Assembly: GCA_009918675.1 (NCBI GenBank)
Contig: RGDM01000026.1
Span: forward strand, 1 to 39,300
DNA from: a bacterium
GTDB lineage: Bacteria > Bdellovibrionota_B > Oligoflexia > Silvanigrellales > Silvanigrellaceae
Length of the DNA stretch: 39,300 nt
Reading direction: 5' to 3'
Shown: positions 16,605 through 25,082 of the stretch, piece after piece
Layout: every line of letters starts with the position of its first letter
Position numbering within the stretch: the stretch's first letter is position 1
Made by a program: the position numbers and the translations under genes
Notes under the pieces: model-generated
Told to the model about the DNA's origin: nothing
Databases searched by the model: none
Seen by the model: only the letters and a program-made list of their open reading frames with translations

Positions 16605-17828
16605 TCAGACAATCCCTTTGATTGTGAAATTCCAATAGAGGGTTGGAATGAGATAGCGGTGCACAAACCATTCGCGTCGTGAGGGTTGATTCGGATTCTG
16701 CCAGAAAGAACCTGTTGCGACACCTTGGTAAGTTACAGCACCCGGAATTGCTTTGCCAAATTCGGTGAACAACGGGCATGCGCTATAACCATCATAAGTG
16801 GCCGGTAATTGAATCTGCACGCCTTTCTTGAAAAGCGAGGCGAGATTGGCTGCAACAATTTCGGCCTGCGCAAGTCCTGCACTCGCGGTTTTGAGGGTTG
16901 GTAAGGCTGCGCAATCTCCGAGGCCAAAAATATTTGCAAATTGCGGATGCTGAAGGGTCTGTGGATCAACATTGAGCCAACCCGACATGGCTCCTGATGA
17001 CTGAATCAAGCCCGAATGGATGAGAAACGAGGGCGCCTTCATGCGTGGTGTGATAAGCGCAAAATCATATTTCAAGTTTTTCAGATGGGCTGCTCCGGTT
17101 TGCTGAGGCGTTGCTGCGAATATGGCCACGTAATTGCGCGTGTCGAGCTGGTTCAGTTCATGCTCTAATATTATTTCGATACCTTTCTTGTGCGCATTGG
17201 TTGCCGCAACAAAATGAGCAGATTCGATGTTCGACAAGAAGCTAAATGGGGTGATGTAGACGAGCTTACAGACCTCACGCATTCCTGACTGACGGAGCAG
17301 GTCATCGATCAAGAAGACCGACTTCAACGCCGTCGATGGACACTTGACCGGTGTCGACGGGAGCGTAAAAAGCATTGTCCCACCTGCAAAATTTTGCAGA
17401 AGCGTGCGGCATTTGTCGTGCGTGTTGGAATCATAAAGCGAACAAACTGGATTCTGTCTATCGCTCAGACTCTCTGCAAGTCCCGGCGTGGATTCAACAT
17501 CAAGTGCAAGTCCTGCAGCAATAATTAAAGCGCGATATGCGATTCTTTCTCCGCTGCTTAAGCTGACCATGCAGTGTTGAGGATCAATCTCTGTCACAGC
17601 ATCTCTGATCCAATTGCAACCCTTGGGGACAACCTCAGCCATGCTCTTTTGTGCCGTGCTGCGGTCGGCCAAACCCAACCCAACCAAAGTGAACGCGGGT
17701 TGATAAAAATGGTTTCCGGAAGGCTCAATAATTCCAATAGAAAGAGACGCGAGCTTCTTTCTTAGAAGTGCCGCAACCCGAATTCCGGCAATTCCGCCAC
17801 CAATAATGAGGATGTCGAAAGCCTTCAT
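16605..17828 (-). CDS. sqr: Sulfide:quinone oxidoreductase family flavoprotein
   Basis: Encodes 407 aa. The N-terminal FAD site reads ILIIGGGIAGIRVA (7-20) and the second FAD motif contains GLGDCAALP (303-310). HFYQPAFTLVG (40-50) matches the hallmark of the SQR type found in mitochondria and many bacteria. Two redox cysteines fit the family: Cys163 in PVKCPS and Cys351 in YSACPLF, the pair that forms the tri-sulfide bridge during sulfide oxidation. The C-terminal hydrophobic and aromatic tail (FVHRYLIPTLYWNF) would sit on the inner membrane facing quinone. The expected reaction is sulfide to polysulfide or persulfide with electrons to quinone, for detoxification or respiration. The gene stands alone between convergent and divergent neighbours, with a palindrome in its upstream region. 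Confidence 0.85.
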   Translation of the reverse strand: MKAFDILIIGGGIAGIRVAALLRKKLASLSIGIIEPSGNHFYQPAFTLVGLGLADRSTAQKSMAEVVPKGCNWIRDAVTEIDPQHCMVSLSSGERIAYRALIIAAGLALDVESTPGLAESLSDRQNPVCSLYDSNTHDKCRTLLQNFAGGTMLFTLPSTPVKCPSTALKSVFLIDDLLRQSGMREVCKLVYITPFSFLSNIESAHFVAATNAHKKGIEIILEHELNQLDTRNYVAIFAATPQQTGAAHLKNLKYDFALITPRMKAPSFLIHSGLIQSSGAMSGWLNVDPQTLQHPQFANIFGLGDCAALPTLKTASAGLAQAEIVAANLASLFKKGVQIQLPATYDGYSACPLFTEFGKAIPGAVTYQGVATGSFWQNPNQPSRREWFVHRYLIPTLYWNFTIKGIV

Positions 17829-17973
17829 TGCCTCACTCCCGAGAGTCTGAGGTTCTGCTTCCTAAGAGATCTGTTCGGTTGGAGAAAGTCACCGTAAAGT
17901 GCAGTGATTATTCGTGCCGTGTTACTTGCACTTAGATAGAGTGCTAAAAAAGCATGTTATTTGCGACCGAGTG

Positions 17974-17992
17974 GTACAATTTAAAATTGTAC
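17974..17992. promoter_or_regulatory. Perfect 19-base palindrome in the sqr upstream region
   Basis: GTACAATTT-A-AAATTGTAC is a perfect 9-base dyad around one base. It lies 145 bases before the sqr start (minus) and 125 bases before the lipoprotein start (plus), in a 289-base gap without genes. An AT-rich dyad of this size is typical for a dimeric repressor such as an ArsR or TetR type regulator, but the regulator is unknown. Confidence 0.4.
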
Positions 17993-18021
17993 TCAGTTAT
18001 CTTCGAATGTTACGCGACATT

Positions 18022-18038
18022 TCACGCAGCGTGCGTGA
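18022..18038. promoter_or_regulatory. Second inverted repeat upstream of the lipoprotein gene
   Basis: TCACGC (18022-18027) and GCGTGA (18033-18038) form a perfect 6-base inverted repeat with a 5-base loop, followed by a run of nine A residues. It lies 79 bases before the lipoprotein start. It could be an operator or part of the lipoprotein leader. It is short and could be chance. Confidence 0.25.
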
Positions 18039-18117
18039 TTTAAAAAAAAAGTCACAATTATCCCTCTAAAGTTGAGGCTGATCGGGACGATACCCCTGCT
18101 GTATCAAAGGGGTCGTT

Positions 18118-18984
18118 ATGAAAGCATTTGTCTGTGGTCTTGTTTTACTTGCGACCCAACTCACGATGTTGAGTTGCAAGCAAAAAACTATCCCCTCCGC
18201 AGAGGATTCAGACTCGGCCGATGTTCAATTTCTGCCAGTAGCTGCAGCGGCAGCCTATGGAATTGGGGTATCGACAGAGGCAATTGCTGCGAGCTTGATA
18301 GCTGCAGGAGGTCTTTACACTGTTGACTGCACTCGACCGGTGGTCGCCGGCGAGATTAGGTTTTTCTGCGACGGACCAACCCGACTCGGCGTTGCAGCCG
18401 TTCAGTTGATTTTGAATTCGACACGCACCCTTGCTTCGGCATTGCATTGGTCAGGAGCGAATATCGTTTCACATTTGGCGGAACTCTCGAAATTCAGTTC
18501 ACCGACACATCTCAAAGCCGCTCTGGCCGGAACTTCGGCGAGTGCAGGAATCGCCGCGGCAGAGATCTCTCCACAAATTACATCCGAGAGCGGGCGACGA
18601 AATTTTATTCATGCACTGAATCAATCGATCGAAATTAAGGATCGCGATAAGAAAAGCTGCAACTTCATTGCGCAGTATGAAGCGCGGTTGGTTCCGCGCA
18701 ACTACAAGGGCAATTACATGGGTGGAACAATGACGCGCTTTTTTGCGCGTGCTCAGTCTCCAGAGTCGGCAGAGGCTATGGCCTTAACAGCGTGTGATTG
18801 GTTTGCTCACACGGTTTATCGGCTCGCCCCGGGTTTTGCAGGATATTCGAGCGCAAAAAACGACTGCCGCAAACCGAGGTCAATACAGAACTATAAAGAG
18901 GTTTTTAAGACTTCTGATATCGGTTGTCCGAGTGTGCGGGTTTGTAAAAGCGAAGCTGATTGCGCCGATTTTCCCACTCAGTGA
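18118..18984 (+). CDS. Lipoprotein of unknown function
   Basis: Encodes 288 aa and I do not recognise a family. A lipoprotein signal ends in LTMLSC (Cys20). After a short acidic linker there is an Ala/Gly/Ile-rich hydrophobic stretch (about 40-67) that could be a membrane helix or a buried helix. The region to about 155 is again Ala/Ser-rich and helical, and the C-terminal part (about 170-288) is more polar with at least six cysteines, which might form disulfides in the periplasm. An AAAGGGG ribosome site precedes the ATG. The end overlaps the convergent PPM-like gene by 7 bases. It diverges from sqr and might share its control, but nothing in the protein suggests a sulfur role. Confidence 0.65.
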   Translation: MKAFVCGLVLLATQLTMLSCKQKTIPSAEDSDSADVQFLPVAAAAAYGIGVSTEAIAASLIAAGGLYTVDCTRPVVAGEIRFFCDGPTRLGVAAVQLILNSTRTLASALHWSGANIVSHLAELSKFSSPTHLKAALAGTSASAGIAAAEISPQITSESGRRNFIHALNQSIEIKDRDKKSCNFIAQYEARLVPRNYKGNYMGGTMTRFFARAQSPESAEAMALTACDWFAHTVYRLAPGFAGYSSAKNDCRKPRSIQNYKEVFKTSDIGCPSVRVCKSEADCADFPTQ

Positions 18985-20309
18985 TCGAGCTGGGCTTTCG
19001 GCCCGGTGTTGAAGAGACTGACAATAGAAATATCATAGGGGAGTTTGTCCCAGTCGGTGACGCTGGCTGCAACAACCCGCGAGCTGTCTGGGGCAGACAA
19101 CATTTTTTCTGCTTCAATGATCAATTGTGCTGCATGAGCCGAAGGTCTTAGCCGTTCAAAAAATGTTCCCGCGCTGAGGTGCAACTCAGAGAGCCTTTTC
19201 AGCACAGATTCAGTGATGAAAAACAGACCCGCTCCAACCGGCAGGATTGCTGTTTGATGGGACTGCCAATCGCGTTGTGCACCGATGACAAAAGGCTTGC
19301 TTGTGACGGTTTGGGGAAGATGAGCGCTATCGGCTGCTCGCCCAAATAAAATCGGCAGAGGCAGGCCTGCATTGTGCCACTTGCAGGTGCTATTTTTGAG
19401 GGAAAATTCAACCAATGAGAAGGAAATTTCGTCTTGAATTGTGAGAAGATGCGAGAGACTAAAGAGACTTTGTGCAAAGTGTTGAGCAAAGTCGTTGAAA
19501 GACGATTGGGTGTTCGCAGATTCAAAATACCGAAGTTGAGCGGCAAGACTTGAAACAAAAGCAGTGGCTCGGGTGGCCGAAGATTCTGCTGTATCTTGGT
19601 TCATTCGAAGAATTAAGCTGCGATAAATTTCTTGTTGAGGGTTGTGATGGAGAAAAAGATGCTCTCGACCATCTTGTGCACTTTGCAAATGAAATCCACG
19701 CAGCACTTTGGCAAATAGAAAGGGTGATGATGCTTGATGAATGGCCGTTGCGAGTCGAGAGCCGATGATTTTTTCGACTTTTAATTCCCAATCAACCTTT
19801 GTAGAGAGATGGTCTTCACGCATAACAAGCGCTTGTTGAATAGCACGCGTATAGCCTTCAAGCACCGGAGCGATGATGCCTTGAGAGTTGGCGGCATCTT
19901 GTGAGTGATAGATGACAATTTCAATAGCGTTTTTGTGGAGTTCGTAGGGTATGACACAGATGGTTTTGTGCAGGTCATCGCGGGTTGTTTCGGTTGGCCG
20001 AGTTTGACTCGACATAAGAACACGATTTTGCATTCGGAAGAATGAGTCTAATTTGAAAGTCGAGTCAGGCAGCCAGAGATGCGAGGTTGTGACGTCAATA
20101 TGAAAATGCGCTGCAACCGGTTGGAGCGGCGAAAGTCCATGACAAATTGCGTCGGTTGCATGCCGTGCAAAAGATTCAAAATTGAGTGAGGGTGAGAGGT
20201 GAGAAATATGTTTGAGAACAGAAGCTAATGCTTTGAACCAAAGGTCAAAATTCACGGCGCTTTGCTGTTCACGCGTTTTGCCAAGAAGATCGCTTATCAG
20301 AGATTTCAT
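18978..20309 (-). CDS. SpoIIE/PPM-phosphatase-like protein, probably catalytically degenerate
   Basis: Encodes 443 aa. Residues about 30-165 may be a GAF-like sensor domain. From about 185 the order of elements follows the SpoIIE (PP2C-type) fold: LILRMNQDTAESSATRA (232-248) aligns with the GDVSGHG-AA helix, WHNAGLPLPILFG (311-323) with the NAGHPPPLL strand, GAGLFFITESV (359-369) with the GD-LLLYTDGV strand, and YDISIVSLF (425-433) with the closing DDITLLVL strand. In each place the metal-binding or glycine residues are mostly lost: no GDFYD motif, TES for TDG, YD for DD. It is therefore probably a pseudophosphatase that binds a partner. The alternative is a very diverged active enzyme. No anti-sigma factor or kinase gene is adjacent. 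Confidence 0.55.
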   Translation of the reverse strand: MKSLISDLLGKTREQQSAVNFDLWFKALASVLKHISHLSPSLNFESFARHATDAICHGLSPLQPVAAHFHIDVTTSHLWLPDSTFKLDSFFRMQNRVLMSSQTRPTETTRDDLHKTICVIPYELHKNAIEIVIYHSQDAANSQGIIAPVLEGYTRAIQQALVMREDHLSTKVDWELKVEKIIGSRLATAIHQASSPFLFAKVLRGFHLQSAQDGREHLFLHHNPQQEIYRSLILRMNQDTAESSATRATAFVSSLAAQLRYFESANTQSSFNDFAQHFAQSLFSLSHLLTIQDEISFSLVEFSLKNSTCKWHNAGLPLPILFGRAADSAHLPQTVTSKPFVIGAQRDWQSHQTAILPVGAGLFFITESVLKRLSELHLSAGTFFERLRPSAHAAQLIIEAEKMLSAPDSSRVVAASVTDWDKLPYDISIVSLFNTGPKAQLDH

Positions 20310-20382
20310 GATGGTTTTTCACCCGAGCAAAAGGGAAGAAAGCAAAACTTCGTGATTCAAAATAACGCTCGAAATGAAACCC

Positions 20383-21501
20383 TCAACGTTGGGCCGAGGG
20401 TGGTTGCGCGGGCTGTGTGGGTGCAGAAGGTTCGTTTTCAGCTCGGATTTCCGCCCAAGTCGTATCAACGAGTTCTGCTGCCGCGCCCAGGTCGCCAAAA
20501 AGTTCGAGACGCGCTTCGACCTCTTTTGGAGGGTAAATTGATGCATTTTGCAGTTCAGAAGCGGGCAGCATTTGCCGCGCTTTCTCGTTTGTTGTTGCAT
20601 AATGAATTGACAACGCAATGCGTTGATTGATTTCCGGCGTGGTAACGAAATTAATAAACTCGGCGGCGAGCTCCGGATTGGGAGCGCCGGTCGGAATCGC
20701 AAGATTGTCGACCCAAAGCGTGGCTCCATCGTCTGGAATCACATAGCGCAGTTCAGGGTTTTTGGTCTGCATTTTTACAATGTCTCCGCTGTATGCATGC
20801 GCGACCCAAAGATCACCTGAGGCAAGGAGATCTTTGTAACTCATGGTATCAAAGCGGCTGACGAGTGGCTTGAGGGAAAGAATGCTTTGTTTTGCTTTTT
20901 GTAACTCTTCGGCTTTGCTGGAGTTGAGCGAAAAGCCATTTGCCTTCAATCCCGCTCCCAGAACTTCGCGAGGGTCGTCAAGTAAGCTGATGCGTTTATT
21001 TGCTTCTTGAATGTGCCTCACATCAAAAAATTCCTTCCAACTTTTGGGCGGATTTTTTAGTTTGTTAGAATTGTAAGCAAAGCCTGTTGTTCCCCACATG
21101 TACGGCACGACATATTCGTGGTTTGGATCGTACGTGACTTTCCGAAATTTCTCCGACAATTGGCTGAGAGTTGTGATTTTGTCGACGGGAAGTTTCAAAA
21201 GCAGGTTGTCCTGCTTCATAGTTGCAATCATATAATCAGAGGGGACGATGACGTCAAAGCCTCCGCCTCCTGCTTTGAGCTTCGAGATCATCACTTCGTT
21301 GGATGGAAAGTTCTCTTCACTGACTTTGACATTGAATTTCTTTTCGAACTCTTTGATGATCTCTTTATCGATGTAATCTGTCCACACATACAGGTGAAGG
21401 GTCTTTTGCTCTGATTCAGAATTTTTCTTGAGCAGCGTCAGAGTTCCACCAAGAACCCCAACTGTTACCAAGGCGATTCCTGCTTTCATCAAATTCCGCA
21501 T
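20383..21501 (-). CDS. potD: Polyamine ABC transporter substrate-binding protein
   Basis: Encodes 372 aa. The LYVWTDYIDKEIIKEFEKKFNVKV opening, VVPYMWGTTGFAYNS and WVDNLAIPTGAPNPELAAEFINF segments match PotD/PotF periplasmic binding proteins for spermidine or putrescine. The N-terminus has a hydrophobic helix (about 7-24) but neither a lipobox Cys nor a clear AXA cleavage site before KKNSES, so it may stay attached by an uncleaved anchor. The C-terminal tail is Pro/Ala/Gln-rich. An AAAAGGGGT ribosome site lies before the ATG. It is the last gene of potABCD and starts 3 bases after the potC stop. Confidence 0.92.
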   Translation of the reverse strand: MRNLMKAGIALVTVGVLGGTLTLLKKNSESEQKTLHLYVWTDYIDKEIIKEFEKKFNVKVSEENFPSNEVMISKLKAGGGGFDVIVPSDYMIATMKQDNLLLKLPVDKITTLSQLSEKFRKVTYDPNHEYVVPYMWGTTGFAYNSNKLKNPPKSWKEFFDVRHIQEANKRISLLDDPREVLGAGLKANGFSLNSSKAEELQKAKQSILSLKPLVSRFDTMSYKDLLASGDLWVAHAYSGDIVKMQTKNPELRYVIPDDGATLWVDNLAIPTGAPNPELAAEFINFVTTPEINQRIALSIHYATTNEKARQMLPASELQNASIYPPKEVEARLELFGDLGAAAELVDTTWAEIRAENEPSAPTQPAQPPSAQR

Positions 21502-21504
21502 TGT

Positions 21505-22320
21505 TTACCCCTTTTCTGTTTTGTCAGGCACAGCCTTGCTCTGGTTGAGCCACAAACCCGCCACAAAAAAAATGACTGCGATGAACAGTAGCAGGGATGA
21601 TACCACGTTGATTTCTGGTGTCATCGCTCGCCGCCCTTGGAGCGACCAAATAAAAATAGGGAGTGTCTGTAAGGCGCTTCCGCCCGTGGAGAGAAAGTAG
21701 CTGACGTAGAAATCGTCGAGTGAGACTGCAAATGACATGCAACAAGCAGCAGCAAATCCCGGCATTAGCTGAGGGAGCATCACACGGCTGAAGACCTGCC
21801 ATTTGTTTGCGCCGAGGTCTTGTGCAGCAAGCTCCTGTTGGCTGTCGTACGTCCTGAATCGGTTGCGTAAAACGAGGCAGGCGTATCCGACAGCGAGGGT
21901 TGTGTGGCCAAGAACAATTGAGCTGAGCGAACCCAATTGTATTCCAATGTGACCTGCGGCGGGGCGCAAGATATGCACAACCATGACAAGTAAGCCGATT
22001 GCGATGACAATCTCAGGTATAAAGAGAGGCAGGCTCATGAGTGAATCACTTGCGCCTTTGAGCTTTGTATTACTATTTTTATGGGCCCAGAGAGCATAAA
22101 AAAATGCTAGTGTGACTGCTAATGCAGTGCTGAGCAATGCAACGAGTAAACTGTTGAAAAGTGCGGTCAGCATTTCGCTATTGCTCAACGTGATTTTGTA
22201 CCAATGCAGGGAAAACCCTTCCCAGCGTAAAGCAAAGGTACTTGCATTGAAGCCAAAGAGCACGAGGCTCAGGACTGGCAGATACAAGATTAGAAGCAAA
22301 AAAAGGCACCAAATTCGCAT
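21505..22320 (-). CDS. potC: Polyamine ABC transporter permease PotC
   Basis: Encodes 271 aa from ATG 22320, similar in length to known PotC proteins. An in-frame ATG at 22356 is possible but would overlap potB by 25 bases and has a more distant ribosome site. Six predicted membrane helices are typical of type I importer permeases. The cytoplasmic EAA loop is visible as ELAAQDLGANKWQVFSRVMLP, the contact site for the PotA ATPase. Together with PotB it forms the membrane channel of the spermidine/putrescine importer. The gene lies 11 bases after potB and 3 bases before potD. Confidence 0.9.
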   Translation of the reverse strand: MRIWCLFLLLILYLPVLSLVLFGFNASTFALRWEGFSLHWYKITLSNSEMLTALFNSLLVALLSTALAVTLAFFYALWAHKNSNTKLKGASDSLMSLPLFIPEIVIAIGLLVMVVHILRPAAGHIGIQLGSLSSIVLGHTTLAVGYACLVLRNRFRTYDSQQELAAQDLGANKWQVFSRVMLPQLMPGFAAACCMSFAVSLDDFYVSYFLSTGGSALQTLPIFIWSLQGRRAMTPEINVVSSLLLFIAVIFFVAGLWLNQSKAVPDKTEKG

Positions 22321-22331
22321 GAGGTTGCCTT

Positions 22332-23183
22332 TCAAACGATGTGTGAAATGGACCATCCAGTCTGTCGCTCCGCTGTACTTCGTGAAAGAATTTTGAAGCA
22401 AATGACAAGAATGCATGCTGCAGAGAGTAATAAACAGATGCTTAGGGCGGCACCAAATGGCCAGTTGGGACGCCCGCTTCCAAGAAACTGACTTTCAATT
22501 TGCGTGCCCAATGTTGCAACAAGCCCGCCGCCAATCATTCTCGGGATTAGATATTCGCCGAGCATCGGAACAAAAACAAACAAAAAGCTCGCAAGCAATC
22601 CGGATTGAGTTTCGGGAATAATAACATCTCGCCAGCGCTGCCAACTGCTTGCTCCCAGGTCTTGTGCTGCTTCAATATGAGAGTTTTCAAGCCGCTCAAA
22701 AACGCTATAAAGAGGCAAAAAAATCACTGGTAGATAGCCATAAACCAGGCCCAAAAAGACACCGAACTGGCTACTGACGAGCGGAATTGCAAATCCGAAA
22801 CGACCAAGAAAAACAGTCAGCAGACCCTCCGGTCTGAGCAAAACAAACCAAGCGTAAATGCGGACGACGAAATTAAGACCCAAGGGAATTGTAAAAAAAG
22901 CTAACCAAAGGTTTCGTTTTGCGCGGGGGAGTCGTGAAATTAACCAGGTCACCGGAACTGAGATCATCAAAACTGCCAGCGCTGCTGCAAAGGACATGAG
23001 CAGGCTATCTCGGATAATTCCCCGATAAGGATGGGTCAATGCGCGATTGAACTGGTGGAAATCGAGTTTGGTTGGTGGTGAAGCGGTATATGAAGTTTGC
23101 AGGCTGAGAACAACTAACCAAACGAATGGCAAAAGTATGAAACAGGTCATCCAAACTTTGGCTGGTAAACCCCACCACTTCAT
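22332..23183 (-). CDS. potB: Polyamine ABC transporter permease PotB
   Basis: Encodes 283 aa. ATG 23183 was chosen because it overlaps the potA stop codon as ATGA, a common coupling arrangement; the open frame extends 25 codons farther into potA. Six membrane helices are predicted. The EAA loop reads IEAAQDLGASSWQRWRDVIIPE, and NFVVRIYAWFVLL and GYLPVIFLPLYSVFERL are typical PotB stretches. It pairs with PotC to import polyamines. Final residues end 11 bases before the potC start. Confidence 0.92.
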   Translation of the reverse strand: MKWWGLPAKVWMTCFILLPFVWLVVLSLQTSYTASPPTKLDFHQFNRALTHPYRGIIRDSLLMSFAAALAVLMISVPVTWLISRLPRAKRNLWLAFFTIPLGLNFVVRIYAWFVLLRPEGLLTVFLGRFGFAIPLVSSQFGVFLGLVYGYLPVIFLPLYSVFERLENSHIEAAQDLGASSWQRWRDVIIPETQSGLLASFLFVFVPMLGEYLIPRMIGGGLVATLGTQIESQFLGSGRPNWPFGAALSICLLLSAACILVICFKILSRSTAERQTGWSISHIV

Positions 23184-24301
23184 TGCGCAGAGTCCGCTGG
23201 AAAAAAAGGCAATGGAGATTTTGGCAGTCTCATTAAAACTTTCTCTCCAGGCTGGCAAATCGTCTGCTGTGTTGAGGGTTGATCGACGATCATCATGCGT
23301 CGCTCTGGACCTTCGAGTTCTAAATGGTAGCGCACGTTTGCGCCAAGAAATTGCCGCAATTGAATTGTTCCACTGAGCGAGTTTGTTTGGTTGGTGAGAG
23401 GTGTTGAGACAAGTTCAACTTGTTCGGGCCTGACCAAAACGTCGCCAAGAATGTTGTTTGCGTTTGAAGCTGAGTTTGAAGCTGAGTTTGCAAGTGATGT
23501 GTTTGCCATATTGAGTGAATATTCTTGCTGAGAGGCAAGACAACGGGCGGTTGCGAGGGCTGTTCGTTCGACCGGAATAAAATTCGCATTGCCAATAAAT
23601 TTTGCAACAAACCGACTGGCTGGAAGTGAATACAACACCTCAGGCGCGTCCACTTGCTCGAGCTGTCCTGAGTTCAAGATGGCGATTCTGTCGGACATCG
23701 AGAAGGCTTCTTCTTGATCGTGTGTTACATAAAGAAAAGTCATTCCAAGCTGACGTTGCAGACTTTTTAATTCAACTTGCATGTCTCTTCGGAGTTGCAG
23801 ATCGAGAGCTCCGAGAGGCTCATCAAGCAGCACAAGTTTTGGACGCGGCGCCACAGCACGCGCGAGGGCTATGCGCTGCTGCTGACCACCCGAGAGTTCA
23901 GTGACTCGACGCAGTGCATGTTCACTCATCCGAACGAGAGCCAAAGATTCTTTGACCCTTTCAATAATGATCCTTTCGTCAAGCTTCATCATGCGTAGGC
24001 CGAAGGCGACATTTTCGAAGACGTTTAAGTGCGGAAATAATGCATAGTTTTGAAAGACAAGATTAAGGTCGCGACTTTGTGGCGGCAGGTGAGTGATGTC
24101 AGTGCCAGACCAAAGAAGCTTGCCGCTGTGCGAGGTTAAAAATCCGGCGATAATCCGTAACAGAGTTGTTTTGCCGCATCCTGAAGGACCCAGAAGCGAA
24201 AAAAACTCACCCTGTTTGACATCGAATGAAACCTCTTTCAGCACGGCTCGGCCGTTGAGCGCGGCTGAAATTTCCTGCAGCGTCAGGAGAGATTCGTTCA
24301 T
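23180..24301 (-). CDS. potA: Polyamine ABC transporter ATP-binding protein PotA
   Basis: Encodes 373 aa from the ATG at 24301 (MNESLLTLQE); the frame extends 23 codons farther upstream without a better start. The ATPase motifs are complete: Walker A GPSGCGKTT (38-46), signature LSGGQQQRIALARA, Walker B LVLLDEP, and H-loop THDQEE. The C-terminal TOBE-type regulatory domain (about 245-373) contains DVLVRPEQVELV. Between ATPase and TOBE parts is a low-complexity Asn/Ser/Ala insert built from a 12-base tandem repeat. First gene of potABCD; a beta-barrel-like gene ends 49 bases upstream. Confidence 0.93.
   Translation of the reverse strand: MNESLLTLQEISAALNGRAVLKEVSFDVKQGEFFSLLGPSGCGKTTLLRIIAGFLTSHSGKLLWSGTDITHLPPQSRDLNLVFQNYALFPHLNVFENVAFGLRMMKLDERIIIERVKESLALVRMSEHALRRVTELSGGQQQRIALARAVAPRPKLVLLDEPLGALDLQLRRDMQVELKSLQRQLGMTFLYVTHDQEEAFSMSDRIAILNSGQLEQVDAPEVLYSLPASRFVAKFIGNANFIPVERTALATARCLASQQEYSLNMANTSLANSASNSASNANNILGDVLVRPEQVELVSTPLTNQTNSLSGTIQLRQFLGANVRYHLELEGPERRMMIVDQPSTQQTICQPGEKVLMRLPKSPLPFFPADSAQ
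23463..23486 (-). repeat. 12-base direct tandem repeat inside potA
   Basis: TTTGAAGCTGAG occurs twice in tandem (23463-23474, 23475-23486), flanked by partial TTTGC copies on both sides. It is in frame and encodes a SASN-type repeat in the low-complexity linker of PotA. Copy number could change without breaking the frame. Confidence 0.8.
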
Positions 24302-24350
24302 GTGTTTCCATTCACCTCGTGTTCTAGAGTCACCTAGCTTTAGGTGCGTC

Positions 24351-25082
24351 TCAAAATTTGAAGACACCACGCACGCCGAAACCTGCGGTGGTTTGTTTTG
24401 TGAGTTGTTCCATAAAAGGCTGAAGAGAATTCAAAATTGCATCGAGATTCGCTTCTGAAAAAGTTTCGACGGCCGTGGAAGAATCTCTTTCGTAGCTAAG
24501 ATCGGTTAAACCGGTAGACCAAAAAGGGACGTGGAAATGAAGCAACGCTTCAACGCTAAAGCGGCCTGGCGAGGTGAACAGCTTGGTACCCGTTCCGATA
24601 TTCACACCAGTCGAGACACCCCAACCACTGAATGTGAGCGGCTCGCCAGCCGAGGTTGTGTAGTGCGAAACACAGCGCGTGAGACGAAGATCGCTTGAGA
24701 GTGATGTGAAGAGGAAAGGAAAGGGGTTGAAGGTGATCTCCGGAAGTGTGAGGTCGGAATCCCACATGTAGGCCGTCGTACTTGGCAATTTACTTGCATA
24801 TTCGCTCGATTCCGCAGCATCCTTGAAGCTCGAGTTGAGATTGGCATAAGACACCCTCATGCCGCCGCCCAGCCGCACACTGCCGAAGGGAACGGCGAGA
24901 GAAAAAGTTCCACCAAGGCGGGGGCGCGGATACAGCTGCAGCGCACCCAGTGAGATCTCAGTCGATTGCCCATCCTGAGCACGCGCGTGCTGAGGCAGAA
25001 AAACAAGTGTCCACAACAAGCCAACAACCACAATAAACTTGCGGCTTGCGGCTGTTGAGTTGAATTGCGGCGATGCGAGCAA
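24351..25082 (-). CDS. Small outer-membrane beta-barrel-like protein, function unknown
   Basis: Encodes 243 aa if TTG 25082 is used, which has an AAAGGA ribosome site 6 bases away; GTG 25112 is in frame but lacks one. A signal peptide ends in QHARA, followed by short alternating strands (for example EISLGALQLYPRPRLGGTFSLAV, VRLGGGMRVSYANL) and a C-terminal GFGVRGVFKF. The terminal Phe and strand pattern suggest an 8-stranded or similar outer-membrane barrel. I do not recognise the family. It precedes potA by 49 bases in the same direction, so it may be co-transcribed with the polyamine importer, but a functional link is only inference. Confidence 0.6.
   Translation of the reverse strand: MLASPQFNSTAASRKFIVVVGLLWTLVFLPQHARAQDGQSTEISLGALQLYPRPRLGGTFSLAVPFGSVRLGGGMRVSYANLNSSFKDAAESSEYASKLPSTTAYMWDSDLTLPEITFNPFPFLFTSLSSDLRLTRCVSHYTTSAGEPLTFSGWGVSTGVNIGTGTKLFTSPGRFSVEALLHFHVPFWSTGLTDLSYERDSSTAVETFSEANLDAILNSLQPFMEQLTKQTTAGFGVRGVFKF

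Noticed and set aside
24302..24370. Longer start for potA
   Set aside because: The extra 23 residues have no family similarity and no ribosome site; MNESLLTLQE fits the usual PotA beginning.
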